Positions 1 through 8,839 of a stretch of 64,000 nt of DNA are shown in pieces. Origin of the DNA: an uncultured Eubacteriales bacterium (GTDB lineage Bacteria > Bacillota > Clostridia > Oscillospirales > Acutalibacteraceae). The notes beneath the pieces were generated by a model, which was not told where the DNA came from, searched no databases, and worked only from the letters and a program-made list of their open reading frames with translations. The stretch spans positions 18,587-82,586 of the forward strand of contig ONCX01000010.1 of NCBI GenBank assembly GCA_900316455.1. Direction: 5' to 3'. Every line of letters starts with the position of its first letter. Position 1 is the stretch's first letter. Position numbers and translations under genes: made by a program.

Positions 1-1
1 G

Positions 2-673
2 GAATTCATAAGCAATTACGGCGAACGCATTCCTATGGGAACCACTGCCGACGGTCTTGTTATGCGTAAGGGCAATCAGGCTATAAAATTGATGGTCCAT
101 AATTACGATACCAAGTACGCCCACACTGCCATCAACTGCTATGCAGTAAACATGGAGGCGTGTCTCACAGGTCCTAACGTAAGCATTCTTTTTGCCAAGG
201 GCGTGACTCTCGGCTCTACGGAGAAGGATCTCGTTACTGCCTTCGGCAAGGATTTCGTCAAGAAGCACCCTGTCGTGGACGAAGAGGGCAATTATTCGGA
301 GAACGCCGAATCCTTCAGATACGACGCCCCTGACATGACCGGCTGCTATATCGAAAAGACTGTGGGCGATGAGTATACCGTTTATTCATGCGTGATGCCC
401 GACGACGTTCCGACCATTACTCTCCCCGTATCCATCACCGACATAGGCGATACCGGCGTGGATCTCCTGGGCGGGATCAGAAAGCATATCGATATCTACG
501 TCGCCAACGATACCCACATCGTATATAAATTCTATCTCCAGAACTGTCCGGAATACGTGGTTGACGAAAACAAGATAATCGAGGAACAGCTGGAGGCTCA
601 GAGAAAGAAAGAAAAGGAAGAATGGGAAAAGCAGCAGAAGGAAAAGGAAGCTGCCGAAAACAAAAACAGCTGA
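2..673 (+). CDS. Hypothetical protein, 5' end outside window
   Basis: The reading frame is open from base 2, upstream of the first visible ATG at 35, so the true start lies before the window. I do not recognise the family. The visible part is a mixed alpha/beta protein of about 220 residues with no obvious membrane segment. Its last 35 residues are a charged Glu/Lys/Gln-rich tail that should form a coiled coil or a disordered extension. A secreted or lipoprotein N-terminus cannot be excluded because that end is missing. A clear terminator follows about 35 bases after the stop. Confidence 0.7.
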   Translation, partial: EFISNYGERIPMGTTADGLVMRKGNQAIKLMVHNYDTKYAHTAINCYAVNMEACLTGPNVSILFAKGVTLGSTEKDLVTAFGKDFVKKHPVVDEEGNYSENAESFRYDAPDMTGCYIEKTVGDEYTVYSCVMPDDVPTITLPVSITDIGDTGVDLLGGIRKHIDIYVANDTHIVYKFYLQNCPEYVVDENKIIEEQLEAQRKKEKEEWEKQQKEKEAAENKNS

Positions 674-707
674 CCTCCCGTCGTAAATTTATAACCTCAT
701 AATCCAA

Positions 708-746
708 AATACCCCTGACATATTCAGTGTCGGGGGTATTATTTTT
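708..746 (+). terminator. Rho-independent terminator
   Basis: The stem AATACCCCTGACA pairs with TGTCGGGGGTATT around a short loop and is followed by a run of T. It ends the transcript of the gene that stops at 673. Confidence 0.85.
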
Positions 747-838
747 TATATTCTGATGTATATAATTCCAAAAAAGCCGGTCGATTGACGGTTGAATATG
801 GCAATATGGTGAATATTTTTTTACAGTAAAAAAGGGGC

Positions 839-867
839 TTGACTTTGCGCCGTGCGGCGGGTATACT
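839..867 (+). promoter_or_regulatory. Sigma-A promoter of lysA-like gene
   Basis: TTGACT at 839-844 and TATACT at 862-867 are separated by 17 bases. The start codon at 950 leaves a leader of about 75 bases. I see no recognisable lysine riboswitch in it. Confidence 0.75.
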
Positions 868-949
868 TTTTACAATAAAAAAACAGCCCGTCAAATTACG
901 GAAAAATGCGCTGCATTGTCCGTTGCCGCTGTAGGAAAGGAAAGTAAAA

Positions 950-2236
950 ATGTTTAAGACGCCTTTTGTCACACTTGAACAGCTCAGAGAGATAGAAAAA
1001 ACCTATCCCACTCCATACCATATATATGATGAAAAGGGTATACGCGAAAATGCCCGCCGCCTTTATAAGGCGTTTTCCTGGAACAAGGGTTTCAAGGAAT
1101 ACTTTGCCGTCAAAGCAACTCCCAATCCGTATATCATGAAAATTTTAGCCGAAGAGGGCTGCGGTTCCGACTGTTCCTCTTACACCGAGCTGCTGCTCGC
1201 TCAATCAATCGGAAACACCGGCAGGGAAATCATGTTCTCTTCAAATACCACTCCGGCAGAGGACTTCGCCCTCGCCCGCAAACTCGGCGCTATCATCAAT
1301 CTTGACGACATAACGCACATAGATTTCCTCGAAAAGGTCGCCGGTATCCCTGACACGATTTGCTGCCGCTTCAACCCGGGCGGATATTTTGAATTGGGAA
1401 CCGATATTATGGACAATCCCGGTGAAGCTAAGTACGGTATGACCCACGAGCAGATCATCAGAGCCTACAAGATTCTCATGGAAAAGGGCGTCAGGCACTT
1501 CGGTATTCACAGCTTCTTAGCCAGCAATACCGTCACCAACGACTATTATCCCGAACTTGCTCGCCAGCTTTTCGAGCTTGCCGTGGAGCTTAAAGAAAAA
1601 ACCGGCGCCTCTGTCGAATTCATCAACCTCTCCGGCGGCATAGGTATACCTTACCGCCCAGGACAGGAGCCTAACGATATTTTTGTTATCGGCGAGGGCG
1701 TCCGCAGGTATTACGAGGAAATCCTCACGCCCGCCGGAATGGACAATGTGGCTATTTACACCGAGCTTGGAAGATTCATGCTCGCTCCTTACGGTCATCT
1801 CGTCACCAAAGCCATTCACCGCAAGGAAACCTACAAGCATTATGTCGGCGTTGACGCCTGCGCCTGCAATCTCATGCGTCCAGCTATGTACGGGGCTTAT
1901 CATTATATCTCCGTCATGGGCAAGGACGAACACGGCAAACGCGTCATTTACGATATTACCGGTTCGCTCTGCGAAAACAACGACAAATTCGCCGTTGACC
2001 GCGATCTGCCTGTTATTGATATCGGCGATTTCCTTGTTATTCACGATACCGGAGCGCACGGCTTCTCTATGGGTTACAATTATAACGGAAAGCTCCGCTC
2101 CGCCGAGCTGCTTCTCTGCGAGGACGGCAGCGTCAAAATGATACGCCGCGCCGAAACCCCTGCCGATTACTTCGCTACCTTCGATTTTGAAGGCGCTACA
2201 ATTAAAGTGGACGTTGACGATATTGTAAAAAATTGA
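950..2236 (+). CDS. lysA: Diaminopimelate decarboxylase-family PLP enzyme
   Basis: The protein has 428 residues and belongs to the fold-III (alanine-racemase-like) PLP decarboxylases. The likely PLP lysine is Lys55 in FAVKATPNP. GIHSFLASNT and the glycine-rich LSGGIGIPYRPGQ match the barrel motifs that bind the phosphate, and LCENNDKF near the C-terminus occupies the place of the family's CESxD segment. The expected reaction is decarboxylation of meso-diaminopimelate to lysine in the cytoplasm. A related substrate (arginine, ornithine or carboxynorspermidine) is possible, because this branch differs from classical LysA. The start follows the ribosome site AGGAAAGG. The gene is monocistronic or leads into the small DUF378 gene. 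Confidence 0.8.
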   Translation: MFKTPFVTLEQLREIEKTYPTPYHIYDEKGIRENARRLYKAFSWNKGFKEYFAVKATPNPYIMKILAEEGCGSDCSSYTELLLAQSIGNTGREIMFSSNTTPAEDFALARKLGAIINLDDITHIDFLEKVAGIPDTICCRFNPGGYFELGTDIMDNPGEAKYGMTHEQIIRAYKILMEKGVRHFGIHSFLASNTVTNDYYPELARQLFELAVELKEKTGASVEFINLSGGIGIPYRPGQEPNDIFVIGEGVRRYYEEILTPAGMDNVAIYTELGRFMLAPYGHLVTKAIHRKETYKHYVGVDACACNLMRPAMYGAYHYISVMGKDEHGKRVIYDITGSLCENNDKFAVDRDLPVIDIGDFLVIHDTGAHGFSMGYNYNGKLRSAELLLCEDGSVKMIRRAETPADYFATFDFEGATIKVDVDDIVKN

Positions 2237-2340
2237 TTAATATTAAATTGCATTATTCCCGCCGGTCTGCACAAAATAGTTGTGCAAACATTTCGCTCAG
2301 GCGTTTTGCTTGCGCATCTATTAATTCAGGAGATGACAAG

Positions 2341-2559
2341 ATGCTTGACAGAACATCGCTGATACTCGTTATCATCGGCGCGTTGAACTGGGGCTCAGTC
2401 GGTCTTTTCAGATTCGACTTTGTGGGCTGGCTCTTCGGCGGACAGGCTGCCACCTTCAGCAGAATTATCTTCACCCTCGTCGGTCTGGCGGGACTTTGGT
2501 GCATTTCCCTGCTCTTCCGCGACAGGGACGAAACCTCCTCCGAAATTAGCCATATGTGA
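2341..2559 (+). CDS. DUF378 family small membrane protein
   Basis: This 72-residue protein has two predicted membrane helices and the DUF378 pattern: LDRTSLILVIIGALNWG, then GLFRFDFVGWLFGG, then a second helix ending in LWCISLLF. Bacillus YuzA is a small member of this family, whose function is unknown. The reading frame is open further upstream, but the ATG at 2341 is preceded by AGGAGATGACAAG and matches the family's usual start. A bidirectional terminator lies about 30 bases after the stop. Confidence 0.85.
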   Translation: MLDRTSLILVIIGALNWGSVGLFRFDFVGWLFGGQAATFSRIIFTLVGLAGLWCISLLFRDRDETSSEISHM

Positions 2560-2587
2560 TAGTCTTACCATTAATCCCCAAAAAGAA

Positions 2588-2638
2588 CAGTCCGGCTTTT
2601 TCCATTGATTGCGGGAAAAAGCCGGACTGCTTTTTTTA
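2588..2638. terminator. Bidirectional terminator between converging genes
   Basis: CAGTCCGGCTTTTTCC pairs with GGGAAAAAGCCGGACTG and is followed by T7. The other strand also gives a T-rich tail. It separates the DUF378 gene (+) from the ABC exporter operon (-). Confidence 0.9.
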
Positions 2639-2658
2639 TTTATAGTATAGTATTCAAT

Positions 2659-4584
2659 TTATTCAAGCTCGAACGCGCCTGTGTAAAGCCTGTAATACTG
2701 ACCCTTTTGCTCTATAAGCTGTTCATGAGTGCCGCGTTCGATGATCCTGCCGTGATCGAGCACCATTATGACGTCGGAATTTTTGACGGTGGAAAGCCTG
2801 TGGGCTATTACGAATACCGTCCTGCCCTCCATGAGCTTATCCATGCCGCGCTGTACTATCTGCTCGGTGTGGGTGTCAATGGAGGATGTCGCTTCGTCCA
2901 TTATCATTACCGGCGGGTCCGCGACTGCCGCTCGCGCAATCGCAATGAGCTGGCGCTGTCCCTGCGAGAGATTCTCGCCGTTGTTTTCCAGCATGGTTGC
3001 GTAGCCGTCCGGAAGACGGGTGATGAAGTCGTCCGCGCCGGCTAATCTGGCGGCGGTGCGGCATTCCTCGTCCGTCGCGTCGAGCTTGCCGTAGCGGATA
3101 TTGTCCATGACCGTGCCGGTGAAGAGGTTCGTCTCCTGAAGCACAAGACCGAGCGAACGCCGGAGGTCGGATTTGCGTATCTTGTTGATATTGATGCTGT
3201 CGTAGCGTATCTTGCCGTCCTCTATGTCATAGAAGCGGTTGAGAAGATTGGTTATCGTGGTTTTGCCCGCGCCGGTCGCGCCGACAAAGGCTATCTTCTC
3301 GCCCGGCTTTGCGTTCAGCGAGATATTGTGAAGCACAGTCTTGCCCTCTTCATAGGCGAAGTCAACGTCGAGCAGCTCCACGCTGCCTTCAAGGGGTGTG
3401 TAGGTGAGAGTGCCGTCGCCGTGCGGGTGCTTCCACGCCCAGTGACCGGTGTGCTTCCCTGTCTCCGTAATGCTGCCGTCGCTGCCGTATTCGGCGTTGA
3501 CGAGCGTTACATACCCGTCGTCAACCTCAGGCTCCTCGTCGATCATCGAGAATATTCTCTCCGCGCCCGCCATTGCCATTGCGACGGAATTGACCTGCTG
3601 CGCAAGCTGGTTGACGTTGCCGGTGAACTGCTTTGCCATGTTGAGGAACGGAATGAGAATGTCAATGGTGACAACTCCCACAGCTCCCGCGGCAATCGCT
3701 GAAATGCCAGGATTTGGAACCTTGGCGAGCAGCAGCGCTCCGCCTACCACGGCGAGAAGCACATAGAGAATGTTGCCGATATTCTGTATTATCGGCGCGA
3801 GAATATTGGCGTAGGTGTGCGCCTTGAAGCCGTCGTTGAAAAGCTCCTCATTGAGTCTGTCGAAATCCTCGCGGCACTTCTGTTCGTGGTTGAAGACCTT
3901 GACGACCTTTTCGCCGTTCATCATTTCCTGCACAAAGCCCTCGACCCTGCCGAGCGATTTCTGCTGACGTATGAAGAATTTTGCGGAGCCGCCTCCTGCC
4001 CGTCCGCTGACGAACATTATGCCGAATATTCCCAAAATTACAACCAGTGTCAGCCAAAGACTGTAGTAGAGCATTATGAAGAATACCGCGACAATCAGTA
4101 TTATCGTCTGAAGAAGCGTCGGAAGCGCCTGTGAAATGAGCTGGCGCAGCGCGTCGATGTCGTTGGTGTAACGGCTCATTATATCGCCGTGCTTGTTTGT
4201 GTCGAAGAATCTGATGGGCAGGTTCTGCATTTTGTCAAAGAGCGCGACGCGCATCTTTCCGAGAAAGCCCTGTGTGATATACGCCATGAACTGCGTGTAA
4301 AGCACTATTGACACAAGCGACAGCAGATAAAGCGAAAGCAGTATGATTACCTTTGGAATAATCACCTTTGAAGCGGCTGCCCAGTCGCCGGATTTCCAGT
4401 AAATCTCGATGTCCGCGATAATCTTCTGCTGGAATATGGCAGGCATAGCGTTGGTGATGGACGAAAGCACTATGCACCCCGCAGTCACGGGGAGAAGCAC
4501 AGGATATGACCTTACGAGCGTTGAAATAAGCCTTTTCAGACCTCCCGCGTTTATCGGCGGTCTTTTCATTTTATTGTTATTCAT
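2659..4584 (-). CDS. ABC exporter half-transporter, canonical ATPase subunit
   Basis: This is a 641-residue fused membrane/ATPase half-transporter of the multidrug exporter type. The first 320 residues hold six membrane helices. The ATPase domain shows Walker A GATGAGKTT, signature LSQGQRQ and Walker B VMIMDEATSSID with the catalytic Glu. An insertion of about 40 residues (DDGYVTLVNAEYG to DGTLTYTPLEG) precedes the first ATPase strand. The signature reads LSQGQ rather than LSGGQ, as expected for the subunit that completes the degenerate site of its partner. It starts inside the end of the upstream exporter gene (8-base overlap), so the two subunits are translated together. The substrate is unknown. 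Confidence 0.9.
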   Translation of the reverse strand: MNNNKMKRPPINAGGLKRLISTLVRSYPVLLPVTAGCIVLSSITNAMPAIFQQKIIADIEIYWKSGDWAAASKVIIPKVIILLSLYLLSLVSIVLYTQFMAYITQGFLGKMRVALFDKMQNLPIRFFDTNKHGDIMSRYTNDIDALRQLISQALPTLLQTIILIVAVFFIMLYYSLWLTLVVILGIFGIMFVSGRAGGGSAKFFIRQQKSLGRVEGFVQEMMNGEKVVKVFNHEQKCREDFDRLNEELFNDGFKAHTYANILAPIIQNIGNILYVLLAVVGGALLLAKVPNPGISAIAAGAVGVVTIDILIPFLNMAKQFTGNVNQLAQQVNSVAMAMAGAERIFSMIDEEPEVDDGYVTLVNAEYGSDGSITETGKHTGHWAWKHPHGDGTLTYTPLEGSVELLDVDFAYEEGKTVLHNISLNAKPGEKIAFVGATGAGKTTITNLLNRFYDIEDGKIRYDSININKIRKSDLRRSLGLVLQETNLFTGTVMDNIRYGKLDATDEECRTAARLAGADDFITRLPDGYATMLENNGENLSQGQRQLIAIARAAVADPPVMIMDEATSSIDTHTEQIVQRGMDKLMEGRTVFVIAHRLSTVKNSDVIMVLDHGRIIERGTHEQLIEQKGQYYRLYTGAFELE

Positions 4585-6319
4585 CTTCCGCCCTCCCGCT
4601 GGTCTGTTCCTCGTAAATCTCGCGGTAGATGGGAGCGGATTTCATCAGCTCTTCATGTCTGCCGGAGGCAATGATTCTGCCGTTTTCCATAATGATTATC
4701 ATATCCGCGTCCATGACCGAAGCCACGCGCTGGGCGATAATGAGCTTGGTGGTTTCGGGAATATATCTCCGGAAACCGTCGCGTATGAGCGCGTCGGTCT
4801 TGGTATCCACCGCGCTTGTGGAATCGTCGAGTATAAGTATTTTCGGCTTTTTGAGAAGCGCCCTCGCAATGCAGAGACGCTGCTTCTGACCGCCGGAGAC
4901 GTTTGTGCCGCCCTGTTCGATGTAGGTGTCGTAGCCGTCGGGGAACGACCTTACGAATTCGTCCGCCTGAGCAAGTCGGCAGGCTTCGGCGATTTCCTCA
5001 TCGGTGGCGTTCTCGTTGCCCCAGCGGAGATTATCCCTGATTGTGCCGGAAAAGAGCTGGTTCTTTTGCAGAACCATTGCCACGCTGTCCCGCAGGGCAT
5101 TCATATCGTAATTCCTTACGTCCACGCCGCCAACTGCGACGCTGCCTTCAGTGGCGTCGTAAAGACGCGGAATGAGCTGCACGAGTGTGGATTTGCTCGA
5201 ACCGGTTCCCCCTAAAATTCCCACGGTCATGCCGGAGTCAATGTGGAGATTTACGTCGGAAAGCGCGTAATTGCCGGATTTGAGGGAATACTTGAAGCTC
5301 ACGTCCTTGAAGTCGATGGAGCCGTCACTGATCTCGGTTACGGGGGAATCGGGATTGGTCATGGTGGATTCCTCCGAAAGCACCTCCGTTATTCTGCGCA
5401 TGGATTCAAGCGAAATCGTTATCATGACATAGATCATGGAGAGTATCATGAGCGACATGAGTATCTGGAATCCATAGGTCAGCATTGCGGACATCTGTCC
5501 CACGTCGATAGTGCTGCCGCGGCTGGTAATTATTATTTTTGCGCCCATTGTCAGCACAAACAGCATGTTGAAATATAGACATATCTGCATAAGCGGGTGA
5601 TTGACCGCCACGATCCTTTCCGCTTTGGTGAAATCCCTGCGGATATCGTCGGCAGCCTCGCCGAATTTTTTCTTTTCGTATTCCTCACGCGCAAAGCCCT
5701 TTACCACGCGCATTGCCCGCACGTTCTCCTCCACCGAGCGGTTGAGAATATCGTATTTTTTGAATACGCTGTGGAAAGCCGGCATTGCCTTTTTCGCTAT
5801 GATGAAAAGACCTACCGCGAGTACCGGAATCACCACGATGAACGCGGTCGCCAGCGCGCCGCCCATTATATACGCCATTATGACCGAGAAGATGAACATA
5901 AGCGGCGAACGTACCGCGGCGCGTATTATCATCATATAGGACATCTGCACGTTTGCAATGTCGGTTGTGAGACGTGTGACAAGCGAGGAAGAGGAAAATC
6001 TGTCAATATTCTCAAATGAAAAGCTCTGTACGCGGTCGAATACGTCGTGACGGAGATTCTTGGCAAATCCTGCGGAGGCCTTGGCGCTTGTGTAGCCCGC
6101 AAGACCGCCGCACGCAAGCGATACGACTGCCATGAAAATAAGCAGCGTGCCGGTCAGAAGAAGCGATTTCATGTCCAGATCGCCCTTGAGACGGTTTACG
6201 AGATCGGCGGTGATAAACGGTATAAGGCATTCGATTACCACTTCGCCGACGATAAACAGGAAGGACAGTATGGAAACGCGCTTGTATTCCCTGACCGACG
6301 CAAGCAATTTTCTGATCAA
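4577..6319 (-). CDS. ABC exporter half-transporter, degenerate-site subunit
   Basis: This is a 580-residue half-transporter with six membrane helices followed by an ATPase domain. Walker A reads GGTGSSKST, the signature is VSGGQKQR, and Walker B is ILILDDSTSAVD with Asp where the catalytic Glu normally stands. The same Asp occurs in known heterodimeric exporters such as BmrC and TM287. With the 641-residue partner it would form one active and one degenerate ATP site. The start is a TTG preceded by AAGGAGTG seven bases upstream. It is the first gene of the two-gene operon and lies immediately downstream of the cyclophilin gene. Confidence 0.9.
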   Translation of the reverse strand: MIRKLLASVREYKRVSILSFLFIVGEVVIECLIPFITADLVNRLKGDLDMKSLLLTGTLLIFMAVVSLACGGLAGYTSAKASAGFAKNLRHDVFDRVQSFSFENIDRFSSSSLVTRLTTDIANVQMSYMMIIRAAVRSPLMFIFSVIMAYIMGGALATAFIVVIPVLAVGLFIIAKKAMPAFHSVFKKYDILNRSVEENVRAMRVVKGFAREEYEKKKFGEAADDIRRDFTKAERIVAVNHPLMQICLYFNMLFVLTMGAKIIITSRGSTIDVGQMSAMLTYGFQILMSLMILSMIYVMITISLESMRRITEVLSEESTMTNPDSPVTEISDGSIDFKDVSFKYSLKSGNYALSDVNLHIDSGMTVGILGGTGSSKSTLVQLIPRLYDATEGSVAVGGVDVRNYDMNALRDSVAMVLQKNQLFSGTIRDNLRWGNENATDEEIAEACRLAQADEFVRSFPDGYDTYIEQGGTNVSGGQKQRLCIARALLKKPKILILDDSTSAVDTKTDALIRDGFRRYIPETTKLIIAQRVASVMDADMIIIMENGRIIASGRHEELMKSAPIYREIYEEQTSGRAEDE

Positions 6320-6357
6320 TTTAATTCACTCCTTGCTGCGTTAATTTTGATAATGAT

Positions 6358-6882
6358 TTATCTGAACCTCACCGGTTCGGGATATTCCACGTCGAATGTC
6401 TCCACAGTGACCTTCTTCATTCTCTGATCGGCGAGAGGTCTGTCTCTGCGGTCGGTGGGGGTTTCGGCGATGGCGTTCACGACGTCCATACCGGAAATTA
6501 CCTTGCCGAACGCGGCGTATTCGCCGTCAAGGTAGGGCGCGGGGGCGTGCATGATGAAGAACTGGGAGCCGGCGGTGTTGGGAAGGCTGGTTCTTGCCAT
6601 AGAGAGAACGCCGGGCGTATGTCTGAGGTTGTTCTCATAGCCGTTGTGATTGAATTCGCCCTTGATAGTGTAGCCCGGACCGCCCATGCCCGTTCCGTCG
6701 GGACAGCCGCCCTGAATCATGAAGCCGCTGATGACGCGGTGAAAGATAAGTCCGTCATAGAATCCCTTCTTGACGAGGCTGATGAAATTGTTGACGGTGT
6801 TTGGCGCGTTTGACGGAAAAAGCTCCGCCTTGATTATCCCTCCGTTCTCCATTTCAATAGTGACTACTGGATTTTTTTTCAT
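6358..6882 (-). CDS. Cyclophilin-type peptidyl-prolyl isomerase
   Basis: The 174-residue protein is a single cyclophilin domain that catalyses cis-trans isomerisation of Xaa-Pro bonds. [25 protein letters not shown] contains the catalytic Arg and the FMIQGG core, and NTAGSQFFI and [11 protein letters not shown] are the other family motifs. There is no signal peptide, so it acts in the cytoplasm. The frame is open for 20 codons upstream, but the ATG at 6882 follows AGGAAAGGAACAG and gives the normal family length. The gene lies 38 bases before the ABC exporter pair and may be co-transcribed with it. Confidence 0.92.
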   Translation of the reverse strand: MKKNPVVTIEMENGGIIKAELFPSNAPNTVNNFISLVKKGFYDGLIFHRVISGFMIQGGCPDGTGMGGPGYTIKGEFNHNGYENNLRHTPGVLSMARTSLPNTAGSQFFIMHAPAPYLDGEYAAFGKVISGMDVVNAIAETPTDRRDRPLADQRMKKVTVETFDVEYPEPVRFR

Positions 6883-6994
6883 TTTCACTGTTCCTTTCCT
6901 TGTCAGTAATATCTCTGTTGAGTGAAATTCAAACAGACACAATTATTTTACCACAATTTGAGAATATGTTTATGTACGATATATGAATTTTACA

Positions 6995-7050
6995 GCAAAA
7001 AATCTCCCGCGCTGCTCTGTGTAGAATATCTATAGCAGGGCGGGAGATTG
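6995..7050 (-). terminator. Terminator after SH3b/lysozyme gene
   Basis: On the minus strand AATCTCCCGCCCTGCT pairs with AGCAGCGCGGGAGATT and is followed by a T-rich run. It lies directly downstream of the gene that ends at 7064. Confidence 0.85.
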
Positions 7051-7063
7051 ATTTTATTTGAAT

Positions 7064-8839
7064 TTACGACCAGCTTATGCCTGACGGGAGAGTGAATTTG
7101 TTTTCCCTGTCGATTTCGTAATCGCCGGTGAGGAAAAGCTCCGCCTCATTGCGTCTGCGGTACCAGAGTCCCTTGTAGGATTTACCGCTCGACTTGTGAT
7201 AGCGGCAGAAGCCCTCGATTATCTGAGCGGGATCGGCTGCGCTGCCGGAGCGGTGAGCGATTATCGCGGACTTGAGATAGAATTTTGACGAATCCTTCTC
7301 CCACAGATATGGACCGACGTTGTAGCAGAATGAAACCAGCGCGTCAAACTGAACCTGATTGAGCAGAACGCCGTTTCGTGAAGCCCATTCGTTTACCGAC
7401 TTCACGTAGTCGCCGAGGTTGAGATCGGCGTTGAGCAGCATTTTCGCGGTTTCCTCGGTCAGATATGGCTTTTCGCTTGTGAGGATATATTCACTGCCGA
7501 TAAGCTCCTCGATATCCTTGTTGAATTCGGATATTGCCTTTGACTCAGACCATGATTTGCTGGCGGTTGTGGTTTTGGCGTGTCCGTAGCCGACTGTCCA
7601 GAAGCCGGAAACGTCCTTGTAGGGATAATATACGGTTTCGCCGGTGGGAAGCACCGTTCCGCCGCCCTCCCATATGGATATGAATTCCGCGCCCTTTTCG
7701 CTGACATGAAGCTCCTTAATGTCATTGTTTGGCGGAGCGAGAACCACAACGCACGCCACCGCGCTCGAATTGCCGCACTTTGCCGTAATGCTGTAAAGTC
7801 CCGGAGACATTCCCGTTGCAATGCCCTTGCCGCTTACCGGACATTTGCCGGAATCCGACGACGTGTAACTGACGGTCGAGCCGCCAACGCTGCGCGCAAG
7901 ATTGACCGACTGCCCCGGCTCCACATAGTAATATCCCGTTGCGTAGCTGAGAGCCACGGATTGCGTGACGGTCTTGATATCTATGAGATATTTCGCCATG
8001 ACATATCCGCTGCCGGAGCCGTATTCAACCTTGTGCCATTTGCTGCCCTTTTCAATTATGACAAGCTGCGAGCCTTTCTTGACGCTTCCGACAGTGGGAT
8101 AATTCGTTCCCGCGCCCTTGCGTACATTCAATGTTCCGGAAACGTTCACCGTTCCGACGAGAACGCTTCTTGTGCCGGCAGCGACGGCTACGCTCAGATC
8201 GGCGGTTGTTGTGGTGGTTGAAGCTGTGGTTGAAGCCGTGGTTGAAGCTGTGGTTGATGCTGTGGTTGAAGCCGTGGTTGAAGCCGTGGTGGATGCCGTG
8301 GTTGAAGCCGTCTTTTCCACAGATACAAAATCACCGCGTATCCAGCCGTATTTGCCGGCTGAAAGCACTATTTTATACCAGCCGTCCTTTTTATCGACGT
8401 ATTCATAAACGGAATTCTTATTTGCCATGGCGACCTTGCCGTAATTTGTGCCGGCGCCCGAACGGACGTTGACCGACGTGGCTATGACCGTCAGCCTGCC
8501 GCTTGACGGCTCGGTCTGGGGTGAGGAATCGCCGCCGTAGAGACTTACAAAGTCGCCCAAGACCCAGCCCCAGCGCACTTCGCTGACCTTGATGTAATAC
8601 CATGTGGTATTCTCGGCGGTTTTTGTTTCGGTATATTCGCATATCATGTCCTTTTTTACCGTGCCGATAAGGGCTGCCGATACCGACGGCTGAATGTGGA
8701 GGTTAAGCAGATTTGCGTTGATAACCAGTTTTTTGACGTTCTCTGTCTGCGACGGCTTTTGTGTGGAGGCTGTTGCAGTCGTCGCTTTTGTCCCTGTTAG
8801 TTGTGGTTGTTGTGTCGGAAGCGCCGGAAACAACGACAT
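7064..8839 (-). CDS. SH3b / GH24 lysozyme, C-terminal part of a frameshifted gene
   Basis: This is the C-terminal two thirds of a secreted peptidoglycan hydrolase. In order it holds SH3b domains (NLHIQPSVSAALIG, NVRSGAGTNYGKV), a low-complexity linker of repeated Thr-Ala-Ser-Thr, another SH3b (LNVRKGAGTNYPTV), an Ig-like Big2 segment (about residues 290-370) and a GH24 T4-type lysozyme domain. The GH24 catalytic region is visible as ISIWEGGGT, then YPYKDVSGFWTVGYGH, which supplies the Glu and the Asp/Thr. The first 20 or so residues of this frame are out of frame with the natural protein. The real N-terminus is the frame ending at 8703, which carries the signal peptide. Without it this part has no export signal. 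Confidence 0.85.
   Translation of the reverse strand: MSLFPALPTQQPQLTGTKATTATASTQKPSQTENVKKLVINANLLNLHIQPSVSAALIGTVKKDMICEYTETKTAENTTWYYIKVSEVRWGWVLGDFVSLYGGDSSPQTEPSSGRLTVIATSVNVRSGAGTNYGKVAMANKNSVYEYVDKKDGWYKIVLSAGKYGWIRGDFVSVEKTASTTASTTASTTASTTASTTASTTASTTASTTTTTADLSVAVAAGTRSVLVGTVNVSGTLNVRKGAGTNYPTVGSVKKGSQLVIIEKGSKWHKVEYGSGSGYVMAKYLIDIKTVTQSVALSYATGYYYVEPGQSVNLARSVGGSTVSYTSSDSGKCPVSGKGIATGMSPGLYSITAKCGNSSAVACVVVLAPPNNDIKELHVSEKGAEFISIWEGGGTVLPTGETVYYPYKDVSGFWTVGYGHAKTTTASKSWSESKAISEFNKDIEELIGSEYILTSEKPYLTEETAKMLLNADLNLGDYVKSVNEWASRNGVLLNQVQFDALVSFCYNVGPYLWEKDSSKFYLKSAIIAHRSGSAADPAQIIEGFCRYHKSSGKSYKGLWYRRRNEAELFLTGDYEIDRENKFTLPSGISWS

Noticed and set aside
2605-3045. Plus-strand frames of 100-270 codons opposite the ABC exporter genes (2605-6427)
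   Set aside because: They are antisense shadows of two well-supported exporter genes and contain no family motifs.
8118-8472. Plus-strand frames with Val-Val-Glu-Ala and Leu-Lys-Pro-Trp repeats
   Set aside because: They are shadows of the Thr-Ala-Ser-Thr linker repeats of the minus-strand hydrolase gene.
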